Source: an uncultured bacterium | GTDB taxonomy: Bacteria; Actinomycetota; Coriobacteriia; Coriobacteriales; Coriobacteriaceae | Assembly (NCBI GenBank): GCA_905215505.1 | Contig: CAJMPU010000015.1 | Location: forward strand, 1 to 64,000 | Direction: 5' to 3' | DNA: 64,000 nt | Part shown: positions 1 through 7,404 of the stretch, piece by piece | Layout of the letters: every line of letters begins with the position of its first letter | Position numbering within the stretch: the first letter of the stretch is position 1 | Program-made: the position numbers and the translations under genes | Notes under the pieces: generated by a model | What the model saw: only the letters and a program-made list of their open reading frames with translations | Told to the model about the DNA's origin: nothing | Database searches by the model: none

Positions 1-83
1 GGTGGCTTTGTAAAGCCGTTTGTCTCCACCCGCGTAGCGGGTGGTTTAAAGCTGGGCGCTGCGCGGCCAGCAGACTAAAGTCT
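1..83. repeat. Cluster of four short hairpins at left edge
   Basis: Four short palindromes follow one another with little spacer: GGCTTT/AAAGCC (4-17), CCACCCGC/GCGGGTGG (26-44, followed by TTTAAA), an imperfect GCTGG/CCAGC stem (51-71) and AGACT/AGTCT (72-83). They lie just beyond the glmM terminator. The second could terminate a gene entering from the left on the plus strand, but that gene is outside the window. No coding sequence is apparent here. Confidence 0.45.
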
Positions 84-124
84 TGAAAAAAATAAAAGGG
101 CGCCGACCTTCTGGTCGCGCCCTT
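84..124 (-). terminator. Rho-independent terminator after glmM
   Basis: On the minus strand a 12-13 bp stem (AAGGGCGCGACC / GGTCGGCGCCCTT) with a 4-nt loop is followed by a T-rich run (TTTTATTTTTTT). It lies about 75 bp downstream of the glmM stop, with a separate stop-proximal hairpin between. Confidence 0.85.
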
Positions 125-129
125 GAAAT

Positions 130-200
130 TGAACGTCAGATTGCCGCTTGGGGCCGTTTGCAGCGTCGAGCAGCTACGCGGTTTGGTAAAACCGCGTAGC
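130..200 (-). repeat. Stop-codon-proximal repeat element, copy 1
   Basis: About 71 bp that recurs at 21187-21259 and, truncated, at 34478-34516. It has a 12-bp perfect stem (173-184 / 189-200, GCTACGCGGTTT) with a 4-nt loop whose last base is shared with the glmM stop codon, and a conserved flank containing CGTTTGCAGCGTCGA. The stem has no adjacent U-run, so it may be an mRNA 3'-end stabiliser or a REP-like element rather than a terminator. Confidence 0.7.
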
Positions 201-1531
201 TACAAGGCCTCGAGTGCGTTGGCGATGCGCTTCATGGCGGTGTCGGCAGCTGCTTGGTCGGGGGCTTCAGCCAAAACGCGAATCACCGACTCGGTTCCGC
301 TCTTGCGCACGAGCACGCGTCCTTCGCCCGCCAGCGATGCCTCGGCCTCGGCGATGGCGGCCTGCACACCCATGTTGCCCAGCGCGGCGTCCTTATCCGC
401 TACGCGCACGGCAACCTGCGCCTGCGGCAGCAGCTTGCACGGAGCCGTGAGCTGCGAGAGCGTCTCGCGCTCGGCACGAATCACTTCCATCACGCGCAGC
501 GAGGTCATAATGCCGTCGCCCGTGCGCTCGATATCGCCAAAGATCGTATGGCCCGTCTGCTCGCCGCCCAGGCTGTAGCCGCCCTCGCGCATCTTGGCAT
601 ACACGTGACGGTCGCCCACGCCGCTGGTCACGGCGCTCAGTCCGGCAAGCTCCAGCGACTTGACCAGACCAAAGTTGCTGGCGATCGTCGGCACCACGGT
701 ACCGCCCGAAAGGCGACCGTGCTTGTTCAGATACACGCCGCACACGTACAGGATCTGGTCGCCGTCTACCACGCGACCGCGCTCATCCACGGCCAGGCAG
801 CGGTCGGCATCGCCGTCATAGGCAAAACCCACGTCCAGGCCTTGCTCCACCACGTGGCGCTGCAGGCGCTCCATATGCGTGGAGCCGCAGTCGACGTTGA
901 TGTTAAAGCCATCGGGCGCGGCGTTGATCACGCGCACGTCGGCGCCCAGCGCGTCGAACACCGGCTTGGCCACCGAGGACGCCGAGCCGTTGGCGCAGTC
1001 GAGACCGATCTTGACGCCCTGTAGCGAAAAATTCGAACTCGCAATGAGCGAGGCGATATAGCGGTTGCGCCCCTGCATGTAGTCCACCGTGGCGCCGATG
1101 TGGTTGCCCGTGGCCAGCGGCACCTCGCTCTTGCCATCGATGTAGTCCTCGATGAGCTCCAGTACGTCCTCGTCCATCTTAAAACCGTCGCTGTTGACGA
1201 GCTTAATGCCGTTATCGCAAAACGGGTTGTGGCTCGCGCTGATCATGATGCCGCAATCGAAGCAGCCTTCCACGGTCTGATGCGCTACGCCCGGCGTGGG
1301 GATCACGTGCAGCATATAGGCGTCCGCACCGCTCGCGACCAGGCCACTCACCAGCGCCGCCTCGAACATATAGCTCGAGCGACGGGTGTCCTTGCCCACG
1401 ATCACGCGCGCCTTGCGCTCGCGGTTGGCGCCGAAATACCAGCCCACAAAACGGCCAATCTTATAAGCGTGCTCTACCGTCAGCCCAACGTTGGCCTCAC
1501 CGCGAAAGCCGTCGGTGCCAAAGTACTTCAT
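200..1531 (-). CDS. glmM: Phosphoglucosamine mutase
   Basis: Interconverts glucosamine-6-phosphate and glucosamine-1-phosphate on the cytoplasmic route to UDP-GlcNAc and peptidoglycan. The 443 residues match the usual family length of about 445. The phosphoserine loop ISASHNP (Ser at about residue 100), the metal loop DGDADR in the middle and the C-terminal phosphate-binding RKSGTES are all visible. The start has a strong AAGGAG ribosome site. It lies downstream of the DUF4012 gene on the same strand, but a terminator-like hairpin between them suggests separate transcription. It ends in a repeat hairpin and a strong terminator. Family assignment is secure. Confidence 0.97.
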   Translation of the reverse strand: MKYFGTDGFRGEANVGLTVEHAYKIGRFVGWYFGANRERKARVIVGKDTRRSSYMFEAALVSGLVASGADAYMLHVIPTPGVAHQTVEGCFDCGIMISASHNPFCDNGIKLVNSDGFKMDEDVLELIEDYIDGKSEVPLATGNHIGATVDYMQGRNRYIASLIASSNFSLQGVKIGLDCANGSASSVAKPVFDALGADVRVINAAPDGFNINVDCGSTHMERLQRHVVEQGLDVGFAYDGDADRCLAVDERGRVVDGDQILYVCGVYLNKHGRLSGGTVVPTIASNFGLVKSLELAGLSAVTSGVGDRHVYAKMREGGYSLGGEQTGHTIFGDIERTGDGIMTSLRVMEVIRAERETLSQLTAPCKLLPQAQVAVRVADKDAALGNMGVQAAIAEAEASLAGEGRVLVRKSGTESVIRVLAEAPDQAAADTAMKRIANALEAL

Positions 1532-1550
1532 GCGCTCTCCTTACAAAATA

Positions 1551-1577
1551 GGGGCGAACAGATTGCCTGTCCGCCCC
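1551..1577 (-). terminator. Terminator between DUF4012 gene and glmM
   Basis: Inverted repeat GGGGCGAACAG / CTGTCCGCCCC with a 5-nt loop. On the minus strand it is followed by TATTTTG, consistent with termination of the DUF4012 transcript just upstream of the glmM ribosome site. Confidence 0.65.
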
Positions 1578-1614
1578 AAAATGGTACTCGATTATCTGCG
1601 CTACCAGAAAAACC

Positions 1615-3927
1615 CTACGCCGACGCGCTGTCGCGAGCCGCCTGGCATGTAGGAGTCTGACGCAGCGTAAGCGGCTTGTCCCCCGCCTCGGCCGACGTGG
1701 TCAGCGTATATGTGATCGTCGTCGTCTCGCCAGCATGCAGGTCAACGGTGCCCGAATAGAAGGGGATTCCATGCCACGTAGCGGCGCCAAGACCAAACTG
1801 GGTGCCCTCGACGGTCAGATCAGTAATGTTGCCGCCCGTCGGTGCAAACAACGAGACATTCAGACGCTCGTCGTCGCGCGCGGCATCGGGCGCGCTCGCC
1901 GCGACGTAGTCGGGCAGCTTGCCTGCCTCCTCCTGCGTCATGATGTTCGTCAGGGTAACGGTGATGCGATACGAGCACGTGCCGTCACCGTTCTTGACGC
2001 CCTGGCCAATCTGCGTATCGGCATTCAGGTACCAGTCGAGCTTGGAGAAGCTCAGGTTGTTAAAGTAGACACCAGCGACGGGATCTTCACTCGGGTCATC
2101 CGGATCGGGCAGCGAGGCGTCGATGTTCATCTGCTTGATAGCGTTCTGCTCGTCATCGTTTTTCATCCACGCGATCAGGCGGCCCTCTTCGGCACCGCGC
2201 TCAACGGCGCTGACAAGCTTCGTAACATCGACATCGCCGATACCGCCAAGGATCTTGTCGAAGGCAGCGCTGGCGACGGATGCAAAGATGCCGTCCGACT
2301 CCTCGACCGGATAGTTCCAGTACACATCGTGCATGAGGACCTTTGCGGCGTTGGTGCCGTCGACAACCGTTCCGTCGGGCAGCGACACATTACCGACCAG
2401 GCCCAGCAGATACTGCAGGAACACCGGGTCAATGCCCACGACGCCGTCAACGTCCTGGCCATATTGAGATTTCCACAGGGCTGCGACACGCTGCGAGTTG
2501 CGGGGCCAATCGGGCGAATAGGTATTGCCCGAGTTGTACAGGTTACTGTGGTTGCCGAACAACGCCTCATCCTCTTCGTCGACGCTCTCGACTGCCTCAT
2601 CCTCGCTGAGTCCAATACGGGGAACAAACTCGCCAATCGACATCTGGCCGTCGGTGACCGAAATCAGGCCCTGCGAACCGCCAAAGCCGCCGCAGGCACG
2701 AATCTCGACGTTGTTCATGGCGTACATAAGGTAGTTGCGCGTCTGGCCGTTGGCACCGAGCATCTGGGGAAGGACGGGGGCGACCTTCTCCGCCGCGTCA
2801 ACCGCGCCGTTGAGGGTGGCAAAGCCGTCCTTGGCCTTATCGACCAGCTCGGTCACCTGGGAAATATGAGTATCGCCAATGCCCTGGATCTTCTCGTTGG
2901 CGCTCTTGAATACCTTCGAGCTGCTGGAAAGCGAATCAGCGACCGCCTGCAGCGCGGACACGTTAATCATGCCGTCCTGAAACAGCTTGCCGGGCGTGGC
3001 CTGCGAAAGGTTATCGGCCATGGGAACCAGCGCATTGCTCGAGACATCGGACAGGACGTCGATCATGGTGCGGGCCGCATTGATGTCGCTGCCATACACC
3101 GGGATAAACGAAGCCGCCGTCCACAGCGGGCTCGAGGTCTCCGCCTTCATGCTGTCGCAGAGCTCATCGATCTTCTTCGCGTCGTCAGGCAGCGTCGAAA
3201 AATCGCCCGACGTGACCTTGTCCTTAAGGCCACCGACGATCTCGACAGCCTCCTTCGCTTCGCTCTTTACGGTCTTTGCCGAGTTAAGCAGCATGAAGCC
3301 GCTTGCGCCAAGCGCAACGAGAAGCACCGCGACTACAGCGGCAATAATGGCGCCAGTGTGACGCTTTTTGCGCTCGCCCTTGCGATGGCGATGACGGACC
3401 AGACCGTCAGAGGTCGAACTCGACGAAGCGTCGCTACCGTAGTTCAAGCCAAAATCGTAATAATCTTCCTTGGAACCCGAGCCCGCAAACTGGGCACCGC
3501 CATCATCCAGGCGGGCGAACGTGCCAGTCTCGGAGGCGCCGGTGTAAATCGTGCCAAGGTTACCCGTAAGCCCCGCGCCACCGGCAGAGGGAGTATTGTT
3601 AGCTGCCTTGCCGGCATTAACGTTGCGGGCGGCATTCGCGGCGTTGGCGGCACTTGCGTTGTTCGCAGGTACCGAAGGAGCCCCGCTCGGCTGCGACGTG
3701 GAGGTCGCATCGCCCGCAAAGACATTCCCTCTTGCACGGCCGGTCTTTTTTGCCTTTTGAGACTGCTCGTACAGAGCAGTAAACATCGCCGTCTCGCCCG
3801 GGGACACGCGCTTACCGGAACCGCCCTGCCCAGCGCCGCCCGGCGTGCCGGCCTTACCAGCCCCGTTCGGACGCGGCGGAACTGCAGGACGGCCGCTATC
3901 GCTGCCCTTAAAGTGATTACCAGCCAT
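1615..3927 (-). CDS. DUF4012 domain membrane protein
   Basis: A 770-residue protein of unknown function, known in actinobacteria and often near cell-surface genes. The first ~190 residues are low-complexity (Gly/Ala/Asn/Ser) and end in a basic stretch (RHRHRKGERKKRH), followed by a single membrane helix at about 190-215. The large C-terminal part carries the DUF4012 domain with a recognisable RACGGFGGSQG segment and probably lies outside the membrane. The start at MAGNHF is preferred over an upstream in-frame codon because GAGGA lies at the right distance. Topology suggests a cell-envelope role; there is no enzymatic motif I can name. Confidence 0.85.
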   Translation of the reverse strand: MAGNHFKGSDSGRPAVPPRPNGAGKAGTPGGAGQGGSGKRVSPGETAMFTALYEQSQKAKKTGRARGNVFAGDATSTSQPSGAPSVPANNASAANAANAARNVNAGKAANNTPSAGGAGLTGNLGTIYTGASETGTFARLDDGGAQFAGSGSKEDYYDFGLNYGSDASSSSTSDGLVRHRHRKGERKKRHTGAIIAAVVAVLLVALGASGFMLLNSAKTVKSEAKEAVEIVGGLKDKVTSGDFSTLPDDAKKIDELCDSMKAETSSPLWTAASFIPVYGSDINAARTMIDVLSDVSSNALVPMADNLSQATPGKLFQDGMINVSALQAVADSLSSSSKVFKSANEKIQGIGDTHISQVTELVDKAKDGFATLNGAVDAAEKVAPVLPQMLGANGQTRNYLMYAMNNVEIRACGGFGGSQGLISVTDGQMSIGEFVPRIGLSEDEAVESVDEEDEALFGNHSNLYNSGNTYSPDWPRNSQRVAALWKSQYGQDVDGVVGIDPVFLQYLLGLVGNVSLPDGTVVDGTNAAKVLMHDVYWNYPVEESDGIFASVASAAFDKILGGIGDVDVTKLVSAVERGAEEGRLIAWMKNDDEQNAIKQMNIDASLPDPDDPSEDPVAGVYFNNLSFSKLDWYLNADTQIGQGVKNGDGTCSYRITVTLTNIMTQEEAGKLPDYVAASAPDAARDDERLNVSLFAPTGGNITDLTVEGTQFGLGAATWHGIPFYSGTVDLHAGETTTITYTLTTSAEAGDKPLTLRQTPTCQAARDSASA

Positions 3928-4076
3928 AAAGAAATCCTCGCAATTGAGTCGCAATGAAAAAGTCCATAACGTTACTAGTTTATGGCATTTTGAGCATCGA
4001 CAGCTAAACTCCAGACACGGACATCAATTGGCGAAAATGCGGCACAACACCTTTTCCGTCTTGGCGGCGGCGCCAG

Positions 4077-5099
4077 CTACACCGTGAGGAACATCATCAC
4101 GATGATCATGGCAAAGCCGATAAGGTCGGTCGGCAAAAACACCGTACCCAGCATAACGGCGCTGGTGATGGTCGCCGAAACCGGCTCCACAGTTCCGATG
4201 AGGCTCGCACGCACCGAGCCGATGTCCTTAACGCCCTGCATATAGAGCATGTAAGCAAAAAACGAGCCGATAACCACGAACACCGCGAGCGCCTCGACGC
4301 CGGCAGCGTCGAGCGCCGGCATATGCGCCCAGGGCTGCACGAAGACACACGAGACCACGCCCGCCGTGAGCATTGCCGAGCCCGTGACGATGGGGCTGCC
4401 GTATTCGGGCAGGATCTTAGCGGGAATCACCGCCATACACGTGGCGCTGACCGCACACATAAGACCCGCTGCCAGGCCAAGCGGCGAGATATTCAGACTG
4501 GTAGGGTCGCCGCCGGTGGCGATTAAAAAGGTTCCACCCAGAGCCAGGCCAATGCCGATGACTTCGCGAGTACGCGGCATGCGGCGATCGGTCACGCAGG
4601 TGTAGCCCATGATGATAACGAGCTGCAGGCACTGGAGCACCGTCGCGGTTCCGGCGTTCGTCAGGCGCACGGCCGAAAGATAGCAAAACTGGTTGAACAG
4701 CAGACCAAAGGCGGTAAAGAGCAGCAGCTGCTTGCGATCGGCGGGTGTGGTCCAGAGCTTAATCAGGCGCTCGCGGTCGCGCGTAACAACCACGGCCATA
4801 AAGAGTAGACCGGCGAGAATCTGACGCACGCTCATAAGCCACAAGGTGTCGACGTGGTAGGTATCGAACAGAAAGCTCGCGCTGGTGCCCGAGAAGCCCC
4901 AAAACGAACCGCCCACCAGCGTAGCCAAGACGCCCGTGATCATCTTGCGCGTCGAAGCGCTGTTCAGGCGGTCGCGCCATGCGCGACGGGTGTTGCGGCT
5001 GAGCTCGTCGGTGCCCTCGGGCACATCAATGTCCGAAATATCGGTCATCGGCACCGAAGCCCCTGCGCCTTCGACCTGCTCGACACACTCTTCGCTCAT
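4077..5099 (-). CDS. EamA/DMT family transporter
   Basis: About 340 residues with ten predicted membrane helices in two EamA repeats, after a ~55-residue hydrophilic N-terminus. Motifs such as GGSFWGFSGTSASFLF and the late GTVEPVSATITS are typical of drug/metabolite transporters of the RhaT/YdcZ type. The start MSEECVEQ is chosen because GGGGGAG lies just upstream; a longer open frame to about 5306 has no ribosome site. The substrate cannot be inferred. It is transcribed away from the tRNA-Val gene and stands alone. The ~150 bp between it and the DUF4012 gene hold no recognisable feature. Confidence 0.88.
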   Translation of the reverse strand: MSEECVEQVEGAGASVPMTDISDIDVPEGTDELSRNTRRAWRDRLNSASTRKMITGVLATLVGGSFWGFSGTSASFLFDTYHVDTLWLMSVRQILAGLLFMAVVVTRDRERLIKLWTTPADRKQLLLFTAFGLLFNQFCYLSAVRLTNAGTATVLQCLQLVIIMGYTCVTDRRMPRTREVIGIGLALGGTFLIATGGDPTSLNISPLGLAAGLMCAVSATCMAVIPAKILPEYGSPIVTGSAMLTAGVVSCVFVQPWAHMPALDAAGVEALAVFVVIGSFFAYMLYMQGVKDIGSVRASLIGTVEPVSATITSAVMLGTVFLPTDLIGFAMIIVMMFLTV

Positions 5100-5331
5100 T
5101 CCACTCCCCCGAAACAGTCTGGAAGCAATTCGGCTTACCTTACCACGGCGAAGGCACCAGCCGAAGGCTTGTCCGCTTATCGGTAGGACAATTCCGCAGG
5201 CGTCTTTCCATAGCTCGATACCGCAATGGCCTTGCATTATGCGACAGCCAAATCGCGGCAGCAGGCTCTTTTGAAATGGATATGACAAGACCCCCGAATT
5301 CCACAATGTAAGCGATTTTTAAAAAATGTTC

Positions 5332-5360
5332 TTGCCACCGAGTTCAGGCTCCGTTATATT
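5332..5360 (+). promoter_or_regulatory. Sigma-70-type promoter of tRNA-Val
   Basis: TTGCCA (-35) and TATATT (-10) are separated by exactly 17 bp, placing the expected start near 5367, some 23 bp before the tRNA. Confidence 0.8.
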
Positions 5361-5389
5361 ATCCCTTGCGCGCTTGCGCACCCTTGATC

Positions 5390-5464
5390 GGGCGTTTAGC
5401 TCAGGGGGAGAGCGCTTCCCTGACACGGAAGAGGTCAGAAGTTCAAATCTTCTAACGCCCACCA
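5390..5464 (+). tRNA. tRNA-Val (anticodon GAC)
   Basis: A full cloverleaf can be drawn: 7-bp acceptor stem GGGCGTT/AACGCCC, D arm GCTC/GAGC, anticodon stem CTTCC/GGAAG with loop CTGACAC (anticodon GAC, reading GUC/GUU valine codons), T arm AGAAG/CTTCT with TTCAAAT, discriminator A and an encoded CCA (5462-5464). It has its own promoter and terminator, so it is a single-gene transcript. Confidence 0.97.
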
Positions 5465-5472
5465 AATGTTCG

Positions 5473-5509
5473 CAGCTCAGAGGCTATGTCCTCTGGGCTG
5501 TTTTGTTTT
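5473..5509 (+). terminator. Terminator of tRNA-Val
   Basis: An 11-bp stem CAGCTCAGAGG / CCTCTGGGCTG (one G-U pair), 6-nt loop, then TTTTGTTTT. The rest of the interval to 5800 (about 290 bp) shows no supported gene. Confidence 0.9.
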
Positions 5510-5799
5510 ATGTCGCCAAATCCGCTGGCAGTTCCAACCGTCATCGCAACGTAGCATCAATTCACCTGACGAATGGCTGCCAAACAAATTCAATACCCCA
5601 ACATCAACAATAGCCAGGCACAAAACTGCGCCGCAAGCTGCTCCAACCGCCCAACTGGCCAAAAGCCGACCATCTACTTGCCGATCTATCCATCGGCATA
5701 ACCAATCAGTCCGCACCGCAACTTCTCAGCAAAACGCCGCGATGTCTGCGCCCTGCGGTATCCTTGAGCCACTTGCACCTGCAGCACCAAGGAGCCGCC

Positions 5800-6486
5800 A
5801 TGCGCACCGAGCTCGATGTCCCCTTTTCGCACAAAGAAGAAGCCAAGGCGCTGGGCGCCAAATGGGACCGGACCAAGAAGATCTGGTATGTACCCAGCGG
5901 CGTCAACACCGAGCCCTTTGCCGAGTGGCTGCCCGGTGTTGACCGATCCGACCCCTCAGCGCCGTATATATATCTAGTACTGGGCAAGCGCGAGTGCTGG
6001 AAATGCCACGAAGAGACCTCGGTCGCGGCCTTCGGTATTCCCTATCGAACCGATGACGGCAAGGGCATCGCCATTGCGAACGCGCCCAACGAAGCCGGGC
6101 ACATTACCATCGACACGGCCAATGCCAACGCGCTCGCCATTGTTCCCGCTCTTGGCTGCGTCCCGGGCGAGATCCGCGACTATCTTTCTAAGCGCTGTGG
6201 CTACAAACCCGTAGGCGCACGAGCCTCCAAAGCCCCGTCGCTCGGCAACACGTGCACCAGTTGCGACGCGCTGCAAGGCAGCCACTATCTGTTCGAAGAA
6301 CCCACGTCCCCGTTTGCCCTCACCGCCATCAACAAGCTGCCGGCACTGGAGTTTGTGCGTGTCGAAGTTGCCGGCGTCTTTGGCGTCCCGGCCACGCGCA
6401 CCGACTTTGACCAGGCACTCTTTACTTGGGCACGCGACCATCACGCCGAGTTCCACAAGCAGCTCGGTGAGGGGGTTTATTTATAG
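5800..6486 (+). CDS. DUF5710-domain protein with two CXXC zinc-knuckle pairs
   Basis: 228 residues. The N-terminal ~55 residues form a DUF5710-type module (LDVPFSHKEEAKALGAKW ... WYVPSG), a small domain that in other bacteria is attached to DNA-processing proteins such as primases and relaxases. The rest is not recognised, but contains CWKC at about residue 67 and CTSC at about 151, suggesting a structural zinc site. The start is set by an AAGGAG ribosome site ending 5 bp before the ATG; an upstream in-frame ATG at 5764 lacks one. It opens an accessory block after tRNA-Val. A nucleic-acid-related role is inference only. Confidence 0.8.
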   Translation: MRTELDVPFSHKEEAKALGAKWDRTKKIWYVPSGVNTEPFAEWLPGVDRSDPSAPYIYLVLGKRECWKCHEETSVAAFGIPYRTDDGKGIAIANAPNEAGHITIDTANANALAIVPALGCVPGEIRDYLSKRCGYKPVGARASKAPSLGNTCTSCDALQGSHYLFEEPTSPFALTAINKLPALEFVRVEVAGVFGVPATRTDFDQALFTWARDHHAEFHKQLGEGVYL

Positions 6487-6542
6487 AGATGACATCGAGG
6501 CATTGAGGAGCAGGAGCTCGATCGTTAAACAATCCCAAAACG

Positions 6543-6737
6543 CTACAGCCCCAGGATGTGCTCCAGATAGCCCTTGTTGAACCAGAACGATTGCTTCGTC
6601 ATCCAGCGCCCGTCGGGCAGTTCGCAAGCGTCACCGGCGTGCCCCATCGCATTGGCGAAGCCATGGTCGAAGTGTACGGCCTCTAAGGCAAGCAATCCGG
6701 AGCCGGCAGTTCACGCTGTCGACTCCGTTTTTTCCAT
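6543..6737 (-). pseudogene. Remnant of a small unknown gene, interrupted by in-frame TGA
   Basis: On the minus strand an ATG (6735-6737) preceded by AGGGGAG opens a frame that meets TGA after eight codons (6711-6713) and then stays open in the same frame for 55 codons to a TAG at 6543. The downstream peptide looks like real protein: it is rich in aromatic and charged residues and contains GDACELPDGRWMTK and ends FNKGYLEHILGL. I do not recognise the family. A deletion or nonsense remnant is the simplest reading; a tiny intact gene starting at the TTG near 6695 is possible. Confidence 0.4.
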
Positions 6738-6749
6738 CCCACTCCCCTG

Positions 6750-6794
6750 TATACTGATGTAGCACGTGTTTCATCCGGGCTTGTTGGGCCGGAT
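6750..6794 (+). promoter_or_regulatory. Possible promoter and palindrome before the 163-aa gene
   Basis: A TATACT -10 box (6750-6755) with only a poor T-rich -35, followed by an interrupted palindrome ATCCGG / CCGGAT (about 6773-6794) and then the GGGAGG ribosome site of the next gene. The -35 match is weak. Confidence 0.4.
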
Positions 6795-6812
6795 TGTTCA
6801 TGGGAGGGTCTT

Positions 6813-7304
6813 ATGGCTGCTTCGAATCCACCTAAGGGGAGCGTTTCTTCTTCGTCCATCAAGCCGGTTACGCGCAAGGCCGTGCGCTGCCAGCGCGAGG
6901 TCGCCTGGCTTGTCACGCAGGCGGCGGGCAGGCTCGTGGCGACCACTCGGGACGTCAACGCGCCTACGCCGAGCTTTGTGCTAGCGGCGGCGCTGGATCG
7001 AGTACGCCAGCTAGAACTCGCCGCACAAGAAGACGGCAGCCATCTTGGCTACCAGGACGCTATGGCGCCCGACCTGTTGACCTTTTGCCGCATAGCCAAG
7101 TTGCCCGCCGCGCCCAATGCGCTTTCGGACGTAGGCTACATGTTTACGCTTTCGGGCGCGGACCTTATCCGTGACATCTATGCATACTGCAGTGAGCTCG
7201 CCGAGCGCCACGTCTTTGACGCGGCAGAAGTCAAACCGGGATATGTCATCAAGCTGGTTCTTAGGCTGTTCCTGATGGACGGGTTCGGGGCCATGCCGGC
7301 GTAA
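6813..7304 (+). CDS. Hypothetical protein, 163 aa
   Basis: I do not recognise this protein. It is soluble, predicted mostly alpha-helical, with a basic Ser/Lys-rich N-terminus and no signal peptide, membrane segment or Cys/His cluster. A GGGAGG ribosome site 6 bp before the ATG, a -10-like TATACT upstream and normal codon use support it as real. It converges on the AlbA_2-type gene at 7405; the 100 bp between the stops show no clear terminator. A small regulator or accessory-element protein are both possible. Confidence 0.7.
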   Translation: MAASNPPKGSVSSSSIKPVTRKAVRCQREVAWLVTQAAGRLVATTRDVNAPTPSFVLAAALDRVRQLELAAQEDGSHLGYQDAMAPDLLTFCRIAKLPAAPNALSDVGYMFTLSGADLIRDIYAYCSELAERHVFDAAEVKPGYVIKLVLRLFLMDGFGAMPA

Positions 7305-7404
7305 GCCGAGTCTTTAGCATCACCGTCGACTGAGCAACAACCGCTTTACCTTAGTGGGCGCCAATTGAGGGTCGATTATTGGGTTGCCTCGTCCACTAAC
7401 GCAT

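Noticed and set aside
1735..3957. Long plus-strand open frame opposite the DUF4012 gene
   Set aside because: It is antisense to a gene with a clear domain, membrane helix and ribosome site; its amino acid mix (His/Arg/Val/Ala-rich) is typical of antisense frames in GC-rich DNA. The same holds for similar long frames opposite recQ, the ABC transporter and the M16C gene.
5477..5716. 79-codon minus-strand frame overlapping the tRNA-Val terminator
   Set aside because: It starts at GTG without a ribosome site and runs into the terminator hairpin; the hydrophobic stretch alone is not enough.
6543..6737. Selenocysteine-encoding small gene (in-frame TGA)
   Set aside because: No SECIS-like hairpin was evident right after the TGA and the peptide has no known selenoprotein motif; decay is simpler.
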